In this document: positions 25,141 through 34,696 of the stretch, one piece after another
Numbering within the stretch: the first letter of the stretch is position 1
Layout: each line of letters begins with the position of its first letter
DNA from: Parapedobacter sp. SGR-10
GTDB taxonomy: Bacteria; Bacteroidota; Bacteroidia; Sphingobacteriales; Sphingobacteriaceae
Direction: 5' to 3'
DNA: 64,000 nucleotides
Assembly: GCF_011030405.1 (NCBI RefSeq)
Contig: NZ_JAAJTJ010000005.1
Coordinates: 120,779-184,778 of the forward strand
Position numbers and translations under genes: made by a program
The notes under the pieces: generated by a model
What the model saw: the letters and a program-made list of their open reading frames with translations, nothing else
Database searches by the model: none
Told to the model about the DNA's origin: nothing

Positions 25141-26715
25141 TTATTGTTTAGCCCACCATACATTCGTTCCCATGTTGTCCGGTGCTTTCAGCAGATTGCT
25201 GACAGCCTGACTGACATTTGCTGCATTTTCGGTATATTCTTCCTGCGGATAGGCCAGACGACGAGCCATAGTCGCCGAATTGACCAGACCTCCGCTATTG
25301 TTCGTCACGACCGGCATCAGTCTTGGATATCCTGTTCTACGGTATTCTGCCCAAGCTTCTATACCTAATGGGAAGTTGGCGATCCATTTTTGGGTAATGA
25401 TACGCTCCAGTTTGAGCTCCGTAGTGGCCGACTCCACCCATTTGATCGTGATTGTCCTTGGTGTCCCGGAATAGTTAAAGGCTGTTTGATTCAATGGATC
25501 CGTATAATTTTGAGGCTGGCTCGTACTGTTGTTGAGATACGTATCGGCTCCTGAAGCACCCCATTGTTCAAAGGACAATCTGATGCCCTCGTTATAGAGG
25601 CTCTCTGCCGTACCGCCACCCATATTCCAACCTCTTACGGCTCCCTCGGCTTTGAGAAAAGCTACTTCGGCGGCATTCATCCACAGTATCCTATCGTTTT
25701 CGGCCACTTTCATGTTCGCATACCGCTTGATGTTGTCCCCGCTTGGGATCTGTATGCCCGAACGCAATCCATGGTACCCGTTGGAGGTACTACCTGTAAA
25801 AGTAGACTGCTCAAAATACTGTGCTCTGCGTGGATCGGCGTATCCGTTCATATAGGAAGTGATGTCCGCCGATATTCTGGAGTCTCCATTGTTATATTCG
25901 TACATGATGACACGAAATGGATTTCTGTTGATCGGATTGACAAAGGCATTATCCGTATTGGATACAATAGGTCCAACCGGATGCGAGGCAACCTGTTCCG
26001 CCATTTCCCTGGCTTTGGCTTCACTCACATTCGATATACGTATAGCCAGCCTCAATTTGAGGGAGTTGGCCAATTTGAGCCATTGCAGGGCATTGCCACC
26101 ATAGACCATATCAGCTTTGGCCGAAAAATCCTGATTTTGTCTTTCGGTCAACGTGGCGATGGCATGGTTCAATTGTTCGAACAATAAATCGTACACTTCT
26201 TCCTGCGAATCGTATGGTGCGGCCAAAGCACCATCCAGACCTATCTTCGAATAGGGGATAGGACCGTAAATGTCCGTGACACGGGAAATAGCCATAGCCC
26301 TAATGATATCAGCTACGGCCAAAGCCACAGGATCTTCCGACACACTATGCACGTTGGCGTGACGAATGAAGACATTGGGGATCACGTCATTGAAAGGAAC
26401 ACGGGCCCATCCGTTCTCAGGGTTGTAGGTAGCAAAGTTCTTGCCATTGAATCCGTTGTTCGAATCGGCCAAGTACCCGCCAAAAGATCCACCCAATAAA
26501 CATTCGACAAATTGATTGGTATTGACATCCAATGGAATAACCCAAGCTTGCAGACCTGTCAATGCAGCCGACAATACATAAGCATCCCGGGATACTTCCT
26601 CTAGCGTAGCACCACTGGAATCGGTATTGTAATCGTCAAAATTTTTGGTACACGATTGTTGTACATAGGCCATTGATAACGCCATTGCCAACATTCCTAT
26701 TTTACGTAGTTTCAT
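25141..26715 (-). CDS. SusD/RagB-family glycan-binding lipoprotein
   Basis: About 524 residues from ATG 26715 (MKLRKIGMLAM). A lipoprotein signal ends at VQQSC (Cys about 22). SusD-like TPR helices and the terminal FPLGIEAWAEYRRTGYPRL and RLAYPQEE segments are typical of the SusD-like superfamily (SusD-like_2 type). An upstream ATG at 26742 would overlap the susC stop by 20 bases and spoil the signal peptide. It caps the SusC pore as the lid of a pedal-bin transporter. Seven bases separate it from susC. Confidence 0.93.
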   Translation of the reverse strand: MKLRKIGMLAMALSMAYVQQSCTKNFDDYNTDSSGATLEEVSRDAYVLSAALTGLQAWVIPLDVNTNQFVECLLGGSFGGYLADSNNGFNGKNFATYNPENGWARVPFNDVIPNVFIRHANVHSVSEDPVALAVADIIRAMAISRVTDIYGPIPYSKIGLDGALAAPYDSQEEVYDLLFEQLNHAIATLTERQNQDFSAKADMVYGGNALQWLKLANSLKLRLAIRISNVSEAKAREMAEQVASHPVGPIVSNTDNAFVNPINRNPFRVIMYEYNNGDSRISADITSYMNGYADPRRAQYFEQSTFTGSTSNGYHGLRSGIQIPSGDNIKRYANMKVAENDRILWMNAAEVAFLKAEGAVRGWNMGGGTAESLYNEGIRLSFEQWGASGADTYLNNSTSQPQNYTDPLNQTAFNYSGTPRTITIKWVESATTELKLERIITQKWIANFPLGIEAWAEYRRTGYPRLMPVVTNNSGGLVNSATMARRLAYPQEEYTENAANVSQAVSNLLKAPDNMGTNVWWAKQ

Positions 26716-26722
26716 AATAAGC

Positions 26723-29700
26723 TTAAAATTTAAGTCGAACATTAAAACCTATATTCCTTGTGCTCGGTGACATGAAATAATCTATACCCTGATAGTAATT
26801 TCCTGTACTGGCTGTTGTTTCGGGATCGAAAGGTGCTCTATTGTAAATCATCAGTAGGTTTCTTCCGACCAGAGACAAAGACAAATCTGCCTTGTTCCAT
26901 AGTGTATTTTTCGGGAACGTGTAGCCCAAAACGACTTCCTGCAAGCGAACATTAGTTGCACTGTATGCATAATACTGAGGAATACCGCTTCTGTTACCCA
27001 CTATATTATAATAGGATTCAGCATGTATGCGATCGGATCCATTGATCAATACTCCTCCAAAATCTCTCGCTTCGGCAGAAACCTCTGATACACCATAGTA
27101 ATCCAAAAAGGCTTGTGTGGCAGAGTACACCACACCGCCCACTCTTGCGGCAAACATGAAATCGAAGTTTATATTTCTGTAGTTGAGGCTATTTCTCCAA
27201 GCCATATTCGACTTAGGCAGCACGCTTCCGATGAGAATATCGCCGACGTTATTATTGACAGCAACCTGTCCGTTGGGATCTACATAAATCTTGCCCTTGT
27301 CATCACGTTGCAGATCAGACAATGAATATAGGTCACCCAACGTACCGCCTTCTTTCAAGATAAACCGAGCTTGTGAAAGCCCTCCGACATCCAAACGGTC
27401 TTTGTTGATCACGGCACCTGTTTCCGGATGCTGAAAGTCTCTGACCAATTCCAATATCTTGTTTTTGTTGGTGCTGAATGTGTAATTCGTAGACCATGTA
27501 AAATCATCCCATTTCTTCTCGTACCCCAGTGCCAATTCGACACCCTTGTTAAGGACCTTACCCGTCTGCACATAGAGGGTACTGTAACCCGAGGAAACCG
27601 ATAATTGCGGGTCAAATGTTTGGTTCAATGTCGTCGCATGGTATAGGGATAGATCCAAGCTCCAGCCGTCCAAGAACCGGGTCGTCAGACCGGCTTCCCA
27701 TGAGTTAGTACGCTCTGGTTTCAGATTGCTGATCGGATAGTGCGTACGATCCCGGTATTGTTGTGTAGCCACATCCCACTCATATGTTGGGATCGCCAAA
27801 AATGCCGGAAACGGGCTACCTACAGAGGCATAAGATGAGCGCACTTTCAAATATTGGATGCCCGAAGGAAGTGTTAAGGCATCCGATAGCACAGCTGATG
27901 CACCTAGGGAAGGGTAGAAGAACGATTTTTGGCTGGATTTGGCTCCGGCAAGCTGCGAAGGCCAATCATTACGGCCTGTGGCTGTCAGGAAATAAATATT
28001 TTTGTACCCTAATTCCAAACTACCAAATACCGACTGCGTTTCTTGTGTTCTGTCGATCAAAGGCTCTTTCTTACGGTCATCGATCTGGGTGATATCAAAC
28101 TTATTTGGAATAGCATTATCTAGCAAAGGTCCACGAATAGGGAAACCTCTTTCCAAATCTCTTTGTAAGATAGCTCCCAAATTACTTTGTAAGGTCACGG
28201 TATTGAATGTCTTGTTGATATTGGCCGTGATATCTCCGTAGATACGTTTATTCTGCAATTCTTGTATCCCGAATAAACCATTGGGCGAACCATCGGTAAT
28301 CGTGGTATTGGTAGAGGCGTATAATTTTTCGGTAAACCTCCCGTGGACGTTATCCAATCGTCCTCTAGCCGTAAAGCTCAACCAGTCTACGACCTTGTAG
28401 TCCAAGCTGGCATTGACCATATAACGGTCTTTTTCCATATTGCGCAGATTACGGTAATTGATCCAATATGGATTTTGCCCGACGACTTCATTCAGTCCTT
28501 GTGGCCAGTACTGGGTATAGATTTTGCGTTGTACATCATATCTTTCATACATCTTGATCGCATTCCAATCGTCTCCACGAGGAAAAAGATAAGCCGTAGT
28601 CAATGGGTTGGAATAAATACCCTGATTGGTCATGTTCTGATCGTTTTGGATGATATAGTTGACTCCGGCATCAAAACTCAATTTTTCGTCCAAGAATTTG
28701 GAAGAGTTCCTGAACGTGAAATTATACCGATCGTACTCGTTGTTCGGGATCACTCCCAAGGAATTAACCGCGCCAACCGAAGCATACGTCTGATTTTTAT
28801 CGTTTCCGGTCGAAAATGACAGGCCTTCCGTCATCGTGATACCTGTTTTGAAATAATCTTTCGCAGGATCATACCCCATATGGTTGGCCTCGTTCAGTTT
28901 CGTTCCCCAGCTTTTGTCATTGACCCCCGTAGCAAGCTCACTGCCCGTTCCGTAGCTGTTCTGAAAGCGGGGAAGGACGAGGGGGGTATGGTATTGTGTA
29001 TTTTGGGTGAGGCTTAAAGTAGTCTTGCCAATAGCTCCTTTTTTTGTCGTGATGACAATAGCTCCATTGGCCGCATCTGATCCATAAAGTGCCGCAGCTG
29101 CTGCTCCGGTCAATACCGACACTGATTCAACATCTTCGGGGTTCAAATCGGCTATGCCTTCAGACGTTCCGGTCGAGCCAAACTCTGTGCCTTCCGCACT
29201 CTTCTTATTGAACATCGGGATACCATCGATGACATATAATACGTTATTGTCCTTAGCGATAGACTTTGTACCCCTAAGTACCACTTTAGATGCACCACCA
29301 ATACCGCCAGAACTACTGTTGATGTTTACTCCGGCAACTTTGCCGTTCAAAGAATTGATCAGGTTGGCATCTTTCACTTGGTTCAGATCATCTCCCGACA
29401 CCTGCTGTACATTATAGCTTAAGGATCTTTCCGAACGTCTGATGCCCAAAGCGGTCACTACCACCGCATCTAGTTCCTCCTGTTGGGGATACAAGACGAT
29501 GTGGATGGCACTTGACATCCGCACGGCATACCGTTGAGCTTGAAATCCCACCGAGGAGATTTCCAGCACATCACCGGTTTTTCCTTCCAAGACAAATTCT
29601 CCGGAATTATCTGTCGATGTTCCCTTTTTGTTCGTCGTGTTGAGTACCGAGGCTCCTGTGATCGGGCGACCTATGGAGTCCCTTACGGTACCTGTCAAAT

Positions 29701-30121
29701 TACTCTGCACGGTTATTTTTTCGATCGCTACCGCTTGTGTTCGGTTTTGTTGATTCGCTTTGCGGCTGATCACGATATATTTTTGATGGATTTTGTAATC
29801 TAAACCTTGATTCTCCAACAATATGTTGAGTGTTTCTTCCAAAGACTTGTTTTCTATAGAAATATTTAACGTTTTTGACTGTCTCAATGAGCTTTTTTCA
29901 TAGACTATCGAATAGTCGATCTGCTTCTCCAATAGTTCGAATGCTTGATCCAAACGGGTATTCTCCAGTTTTAGATTTATCTGTTGGGGGTAACTTTTTC
30001 CATACCCCAAGGTCAAGAAAGCGGTCAATAGCAAGAGGGTCAACTTCGTGTGAAAGAATATCTTGATATTGATTTTTCTGGACAAAAGATATCTGTTTTT
30101 TTCTTTTTTGAAAAAATTCAT
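26723..30121 (-). CDS. SusC/RagA TonB-dependent transporter with STN signalling domain
   Basis: A 1132-residue outer-membrane transporter. After the signal sequence (about 25-48) come an STN secretin/TonB domain (about 50-115; LDQAFELLEKQIDYSIVYE), a carboxypeptidase-like regulatory domain (about 143-215), a plug (about 220-350; LYVIDGIPMFN) and a 22-strand barrel ending in NIGFNVRLKF. The STN domain is what lets such receptors signal to a FecR anti-sigma factor in the inner membrane, and fecR and sigma lie directly upstream. It imports oligosaccharides cut by the GH18 enzyme, together with SusD. Confidence 0.95.
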   Translation of the reverse strand: MNFFKKEKNRYLLSRKINIKIFFHTKLTLLLLTAFLTLGYGKSYPQQINLKLENTRLDQAFELLEKQIDYSIVYEKSSLRQSKTLNISIENKSLEETLNILLENQGLDYKIHQKYIVISRKANQQNRTQAVAIEKITVQSNLTGTVRDSIGRPITGASVLNTTNKKGTSTDNSGEFVLEGKTGDVLEISSVGFQAQRYAVRMSSAIHIVLYPQQEELDAVVVTALGIRRSERSLSYNVQQVSGDDLNQVKDANLINSLNGKVAGVNINSSSGGIGGASKVVLRGTKSIAKDNNVLYVIDGIPMFNKKSAEGTEFGSTGTSEGIADLNPEDVESVSVLTGAAAAALYGSDAANGAIVITTKKGAIGKTTLSLTQNTQYHTPLVLPRFQNSYGTGSELATGVNDKSWGTKLNEANHMGYDPAKDYFKTGITMTEGLSFSTGNDKNQTYASVGAVNSLGVIPNNEYDRYNFTFRNSSKFLDEKLSFDAGVNYIIQNDQNMTNQGIYSNPLTTAYLFPRGDDWNAIKMYERYDVQRKIYTQYWPQGLNEVVGQNPYWINYRNLRNMEKDRYMVNASLDYKVVDWLSFTARGRLDNVHGRFTEKLYASTNTTITDGSPNGLFGIQELQNKRIYGDITANINKTFNTVTLQSNLGAILQRDLERGFPIRGPLLDNAIPNKFDITQIDDRKKEPLIDRTQETQSVFGSLELGYKNIYFLTATGRNDWPSQLAGAKSSQKSFFYPSLGASAVLSDALTLPSGIQYLKVRSSYASVGSPFPAFLAIPTYEWDVATQQYRDRTHYPISNLKPERTNSWEAGLTTRFLDGWSLDLSLYHATTLNQTFDPQLSVSSGYSTLYVQTGKVLNKGVELALGYEKKWDDFTWSTNYTFSTNKNKILELVRDFQHPETGAVINKDRLDVGGLSQARFILKEGGTLGDLYSLSDLQRDDKGKIYVDPNGQVAVNNNVGDILIGSVLPKSNMAWRNSLNYRNINFDFMFAARVGGVVYSATQAFLDYYGVSEVSAEARDFGGVLINGSDRIHAESYYNIVGNRSGIPQYYAYSATNVRLQEVVLGYTFPKNTLWNKADLSLSLVGRNLLMIYNRAPFDPETTASTGNYYQGIDYFMSPSTRNIGFNVRLKF

Positions 30122-30238
30122 AGATTGTATAATTAGGTTTAAAATCTTGTTAACGTTCGATTTTTAAACGATCAATAGGTTCATAAGAGCCGATCCATGA
30201 CTGTATGTACAAATCGGTTTTGCATTTTTTTTTAAGGG

Positions 30239-31399
30239 TTATGTTCTCGTTTTCATGACTTTTAGGGTTTTGTTCGTTAAGTTGAATTTCACTTCGCCTG
30301 TCAACTCCAATATGGTCAACAGTTCTTTTAGGCTGATGTCCTTGCGGAGCTTGACGACAAACTCTGCTGCTATCGGTTCTTGATATTGGACATCCACACC
30401 ATACCAGCGTTCGACTTCGTTCATCAGATCTTCCAATCGAATGGATTTCTTGCAGAAATATCCGTCTTTCCATGCGACAACCTGTGAAAGATCAACATCC
30501 TGCGATAGGATAGAAGGTTTGTTTTTGAATACGGTCAATTGTTGGCCGGGGATCACCTGTCGTTGCATTTGTCCATTTCCCACGGCGACTTTTCCTTCTA
30601 AAACAGTCGTACTGACGGACTCTCCGATAGCATACGAATTGATGTTGAAGTGCGTGCCAAGTACTTGAACACGTGTATCGCCCGCCATGACGATAAATGG
30701 TTTAGAAGGATTTTTTGCCACTTCAAAGTAGCCTTCTCCTGTAAGTTCTACCCGACGTTCACGTTCTGTAAAGGCTGTGGGAAACCGCAAAGAAGACCGA
30801 GAGTTCAGCCATACATGGGTACCATCCGGTAAATGAATCTGATAGAAGCCTCCGGTCGGTGTCTCCACACTATTATAAGATGTTGTTAGTTGCTCGTCGG
30901 GACTGATACTGTACGTCAGTTGGCCATCACTCGATTTGGTAATCTTGATCGGTCCCTCTTGGAGAACGGCACCCTCGTTTAGGCCGTCTAGGATAACCCG
31001 TTTTCCATCTCCCAAGGTCAAAACGGCTTTATTGCCTCCGGCAGGAATGTCGTTCTGTTGGACGAGTTCTGTCATGACTTCCTTTGTCTGGTCCTTTTGG
31101 AAGAAGAAATAAAGACCGAGTACGAATAATACACTGGCGGCATACATAGACCATCGTCTCCAATGAATGATTTTCTTTTCCGGATAGGATAGGAGAATAT
31201 TGTTTAACACCTCTTGGCGGTTAAAATCAACATCTTCCATCGCTTCCCATTCCTGATTGTACAGGTTTTCCATGATAGCCTGTGCCTGCTCTCTGTATTT
31301 CTCTTGGGACAGTAGGTCGAATAGTGCTTTTCGCTCAGATGCCGAAGCCGTTTTATAAAAATATTTGAATAGTAAGTCTTGAAATTCCTTGTCTATCAT
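30239..31399 (-). CDS. FecR-family anti-sigma factor
   Basis: A 386-residue inner-membrane protein. The N-terminal 80 residues are cytoplasmic (sigma-binding); one membrane helix follows (about 84-102; MYAASVLFVLGLYFFF); then the periplasmic FecR domain (about 180-275; LPDGTHVWLNSRSSLRFP and VLGTHFNINSY) and a C-terminal DUF4974-like domain (about 315-385) that contacts the STN domain of SusC. It transmits the substrate-bound state of the transporter to the sigma factor. It is 77 bases after sigma and 117 bases before susC. Confidence 0.93.
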   Translation of the reverse strand: MIDKEFQDLLFKYFYKTASASERKALFDLLSQEKYREQAQAIMENLYNQEWEAMEDVDFNRQEVLNNILLSYPEKKIIHWRRWSMYAASVLFVLGLYFFFQKDQTKEVMTELVQQNDIPAGGNKAVLTLGDGKRVILDGLNEGAVLQEGPIKITKSSDGQLTYSISPDEQLTTSYNSVETPTGGFYQIHLPDGTHVWLNSRSSLRFPTAFTERERRVELTGEGYFEVAKNPSKPFIVMAGDTRVQVLGTHFNINSYAIGESVSTTVLEGKVAVGNGQMQRQVIPGQQLTVFKNKPSILSQDVDLSQVVAWKDGYFCKKSIRLEDLMNEVERWYGVDVQYQEPIAAEFVVKLRKDISLKELLTILELTGEVKFNLTNKTLKVMKTRT

Positions 31400-31476
31400 T
31401 GGTTCTTCCCTTTATTGGTGTTTAAGGTAAAGACAACCGCACAAAGAAAAGTGGTAATGAAAAAAAATTTTTTTTG

Positions 31477-32082
31477 TTATTTTGTCAGTAAAGCTGTGGC
31501 AATCAGTAGGATAAACTCACCTTCTCTACCTCTCAAATGGTCTCTCAACGTCTTGTTGGCCAGATAAAGGTGCTTTCTCACGGTTTCTACGGATAGATTC
31601 AACTGTTGGGCGATCTGTTCATATTTCAGCTTTTCGATTTTAGCCAATTTAAATATCTTTTGTTGCTGAACAGGTAGTTTTTCGACTTCTGCTTCGATCA
31701 AGGCATAATACGCTTCCAGTTCTACTTTATCCTCCTTTTCCTGCGGTTCGACCAATGCGTGGACATTAGTTTCGTCCAGCGGTGCAAACAATATATAATC
31801 TTTGGCCCTTTGCTTCAAGAGATTGTAGACCCGGTTTCGGATCAGTATAAACAGGTAATCTTTAAAGGAGGTGATGGCAGGGAGTTTTTCCCGATGAATC
31901 CATATTTTTAGAAAGGTTTCCTGCAAAACATCTTCTGTGAGCGATCGATCCTCCAATAGACGATGGATATAATGCCCAAAAGGGGTATAGTAGTGAGTAA
32001 AAAGGATTTCGAAACTTTTTTGATCACCATCACCAATTGCGGTCAACAACAATTGCTCGTTAGGATGTTCTGTTATTTTCAA
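31477..32082 (-). CDS. ECF-type RNA polymerase sigma factor
   Basis: A 201-residue sigma factor. Region 2 covers about 25-95 (YTPFGHYIHRLLEDRSLTEDVLQETFLKIW, then KDYLFILIRNRVYN) and region 4 about 135-190 (LPVQQQKIFKLAKIEKLKYEQIAQQLNLSVETVRKHL). It should direct transcription of the SusC/SusD locus when released by FecR. Its own promoter is provided by the end of the 115-base repeat at 32131-32246: TTG, 20 bases, TAAGTTTG, with a leader of about 45 bases. Confidence 0.93.
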   Translation of the reverse strand: MKITEHPNEQLLLTAIGDGDQKSFEILFTHYYTPFGHYIHRLLEDRSLTEDVLQETFLKIWIHREKLPAITSFKDYLFILIRNRVYNLLKQRAKDYILFAPLDETNVHALVEPQEKEDKVELEAYYALIEAEVEKLPVQQQKIFKLAKIEKLKYEQIAQQLNLSVETVRKHLYLANKTLRDHLRGREGEFILLIATALLTK

Positions 32083-32130
32083 GAATATAGTTGGTCGTAC
32101 AAAGCAAATGTACAGTATAAAGTTTATTTT

Positions 32131-32246
32131 CCAAACTTACATAAATTCATTTTTATATGCAATATAATTGCGACCGTATATGAAATGGATTTATGTAATT
32201 CTCCTCTGCCTTTGAAGGCTCTTTTTATAGGGGAAAATATATAGAA
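32131..32246 (-). repeat. Promoter-bearing intergenic repeat, copy 1
   Basis: About 115 bases that recur at 47882-47995 in the same orientation with about ten differences by eye. Read on the minus strand the element ends with TTG (32162-32160), 20 bases, TAAGTTTG (32139-32132), a full Bacteroidetes promoter that points at the sigma gene. The promoter spacer forms one arm of an inverted repeat of about 21 bases (ACATAAAT...ATATGC with GCATAT...ATTTATGT). Confidence 0.8.
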
Positions 32247-32293
32247 TAAGCTGTCTCGGTATTTGCTAGAAGCAAATACCGAGACAGCTTATT
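32245..32293 (-). terminator. Terminator of the GMC oxidoreductase operon
   Basis: Perfect 23-base arms (32245-32267 and 32271-32293) with a three-base loop, right after the stop of the small subunit gene. The tail is AT-rich rather than a pure T-run. It touches the start of the promoter-bearing repeat, insulating the sigma gene from read-through. Confidence 0.75.
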
Positions 32294-32305
32294 CATTTTT
32301 AATAT

Positions 32306-32944
32306 TTATCCAAAGAATTTTTCGGGGTCAAACCCATGTTCCCTCATGATATCTGCAGGTACGCCATTCCAGACACCGGGCCTGTTTCCTGCATAACCGA
32401 TATCCTTTACGCCTATCTCACTTGTAAAAAAGCCAGACGATGTCAAATTACGCATCAATGAAAAAAAGGCTGCACCCTGTTTCATTTGCGGCTTTACCTT
32501 ATCGGGATAGGCGATTTCGTCGATAAGTTCCAACTGTTGTTTATCATCACACTTTATAAAAACATCTCCATAACGTTTTTGGCACTGTACATCCATCCAT
32601 TTTAATCCACCCCGCATCGGCAACTTATTTTCGGGAAGATCCTTGACGATAAATTCAATAAAGTCCGGTACACCTGCTTCCGATGCACTGCCAGAGACCT
32701 CATCTTTCGGTATAATGATATCAGCTAATACGGTAATCGTTGCCATTTCATGGTCCGTAAAGAATTTTTCGGCATACAGCTTCTGATTGCGCTCATGCTC
32801 AAAATCCTGTATACCGGGCAATTTTTCGGATACCTCGCCAACGGCGGTTGTTTCTTTTCCCTTTTCTTGTTGACAAGCTGTCGCCAAGACACCTGTTCCT
32901 GCGGCGATTAAGCCTAAAGCTTTAAGAGACTCTCTTCTGTTCAT
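32306..32944 (-). CDS. Gluconate 2-dehydrogenase subunit 3 family protein
   Basis: A 212-residue exported small subunit. The N-terminus MNRRESLKALGLIAAG is a Tat-type signal (RR) followed by a lipobox-like ATAC. The body has the family pattern FFTDHEMATITVLADIIIPKDEVSGSASEAGVPDFIEFIVKD. Such subunits accompany GMC dehydrogenases and help export and maturation by carrying the folded flavoprotein through Tat. It follows the GMC gene by 15 bases. The usual cytochrome c subunit is not in the neighbourhood. Confidence 0.9.
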   Translation of the reverse strand: MNRRESLKALGLIAAGTGVLATACQQEKGKETTAVGEVSEKLPGIQDFEHERNQKLYAEKFFTDHEMATITVLADIIIPKDEVSGSASEAGVPDFIEFIVKDLPENKLPMRGGLKWMDVQCQKRYGDVFIKCDDKQQLELIDEIAYPDKVKPQMKQGAAFFSLMRNLTSSGFFTSEIGVKDIGYAGNRPGVWNGVPADIMREHGFDPEKFFG

Positions 32945-32959
32945 AAACCTTGTTTTCGA

Positions 32960-34696
32960 TTAACCGTTTAATTTTTTCTTCTCTTCCAAAATATATTCTG
33001 CCGTACGCATAGACAGTGCCAATATCGTCCAAGTCAGGTTTTTGTCTCCCTGTTGTACAAACGGTCCTGCATCCACTACATAAAGATTTTTACAGTCGTG
33101 GGCCTGTCCCCATTTATTCAATACGGATGTTTTGGGATCATTGCCCATACGGGTCGTGCCGCCCTCATGGATGATCTTACCGGGTGCAGCCAATCCATAG
33201 AGTGTTTCCGGCCCTTGCACACCTGACAACACGACAGCACCCATCTCGTGCAAGATCGATTGGAAAGTATCCTGCATGTGCTTTGCTTGTAGTATCTCTT
33301 CGTTTGACCACTTGTAGTGGAAACGCAACACAGGGATACCAAACTTGTCCACACGTGTCGGATCGATCTCGCAGTAATTGTCTTTGCGGGCCATAGCTGT
33401 TCCCCGACCAGACATCCCTATGGACGCTCCATAGAAACGGCGATAGTCTTGTTTGAGCAATGCGCCGTATCCTCCCGAATCTCTTTTCTCCCCATTCCTG
33501 CCCGGTACAGCTCCAATAGACTCCGGAACCCAATTCAAGAATCCATAGCCAGGCATATGCATGCCTCCACCGTACTCAATATGGTAACCTCTCGGAAAAG
33601 CCAAGTTTTTGTTGTCTTTCCACCAAGGGGAATAGATATGAACGGGGCCTACGCCATCCTCGTTAAAACGCTTACGATCCAACAATTGAGGTAGGAAACC
33701 CCAAGCATCCGATCCGGTAGAATCGTGCAGGTATCTTCCGACCAGACCGCTGCTATTGCCCAGTCCCCCGGGATGTGCCGCAGATTGGGAATTCAGCATA
33801 ATACGGGCACTTTCGCAAGCGCTCGCTCCGAGAATGACGGTCTTTCCTTTGACTGCATATTCCTGCAAGCTCTTGGTATCTACGTACGACACACCCACGG
33901 CCAATCCTTCGTCGTTGGTCAGCACCTCACGCACCATCGCATTGTCGATCACTTTTAGATTACCTGTTTTCATGGCAGGCATGACGAGGCAGGAAGAAGA
34001 CGAAAAATCACCATAGACCTTACATGACCTTCCACATTGCCCACAGTAAAAGCACGTTCCTCGTCCTTTGATTTCCGGAGAGGCCTCTGTCAATACAGAT
34101 CCCCGACCGGCGATGACGGGTACACCCGCTTTTTCTGCTCCCTTGGCGATATACAGTTCGGCCAAACGAGGTTTTGGTGGTTTCATAAAGATACCGTCCG
34201 GTTCGTTGCGAATACCCTCGACCGTGCCGTAGATACCGATCATGCGGTCTACTCGGTCGTAGAACGGTTTGACTTCTTCATAAGTAATCGGCCACGCATC
34301 CGTCACACCGTCCGTAGGTTTGAAATCATCCGGTCCCATGCGCAAGGAGATACGGCCCCAGTGGTTAGTTCTACCGCCGAGCATACGGGCACGAAACCAT
34401 TCAAATTCTGTTCCCTGTACAGTGGTATAAGGTTCACCCTCAATTTCCCAACCACCATAGGCCGCATCAAAATCCCCAAAGGGACGGGTTGTTGAAGCTC
34501 CTCTACGAGGGGACTCCCAAGGCCATCGCATCTGCAAGGCGTCTTTCGCAGGATCAAAAAACGGACCTGCTTCCAACATCAATACGTTTAATCCTGCATG
34601 AGCTAGGATATAACCCGCCATACCACCTCCCGCACCAGATCCTACTACAATAGCATCATAAACTTCCGGATTCTCTTTTATCTGATATATCCCCAT
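32960..34696 (-). CDS. GMC-family sugar/alcohol dehydrogenase with Cys cluster
   Basis: A 578-residue FAD enzyme. The FAD-binding Rossmann motif VVGSGAGGGMAGYILAHAG is at 17-35; the ATG-type GMC signature region ARMLGGRTNHWGRI at about 103-116; the C-terminal GMC domain has HEGGTTRMG and NLYVVDAGPFVQQGDKN. C215, C218, C221 and C225 form CxxCxxCxxxC, suggesting an iron-sulfur centre as in FAD glucose dehydrogenases of the gluconate type. It oxidises a sugar or polyol in the periplasm and passes electrons onward. It has no signal peptide; export is probably with its Tat-bearing small subunit. Confidence 0.9.
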   Translation of the reverse strand: MGIYQIKENPEVYDAIVVGSGAGGGMAGYILAHAGLNVLMLEAGPFFDPAKDALQMRWPWESPRRGASTTRPFGDFDAAYGGWEIEGEPYTTVQGTEFEWFRARMLGGRTNHWGRISLRMGPDDFKPTDGVTDAWPITYEEVKPFYDRVDRMIGIYGTVEGIRNEPDGIFMKPPKPRLAELYIAKGAEKAGVPVIAGRGSVLTEASPEIKGRGTCFYCGQCGRSCKVYGDFSSSSCLVMPAMKTGNLKVIDNAMVREVLTNDEGLAVGVSYVDTKSLQEYAVKGKTVILGASACESARIMLNSQSAAHPGGLGNSSGLVGRYLHDSTGSDAWGFLPQLLDRKRFNEDGVGPVHIYSPWWKDNKNLAFPRGYHIEYGGGMHMPGYGFLNWVPESIGAVPGRNGEKRDSGGYGALLKQDYRRFYGASIGMSGRGTAMARKDNYCEIDPTRVDKFGIPVLRFHYKWSNEEILQAKHMQDTFQSILHEMGAVVLSGVQGPETLYGLAAPGKIIHEGGTTRMGNDPKTSVLNKWGQAHDCKNLYVVDAGPFVQQGDKNLTWTILALSMRTAEYILEEKKKLNG

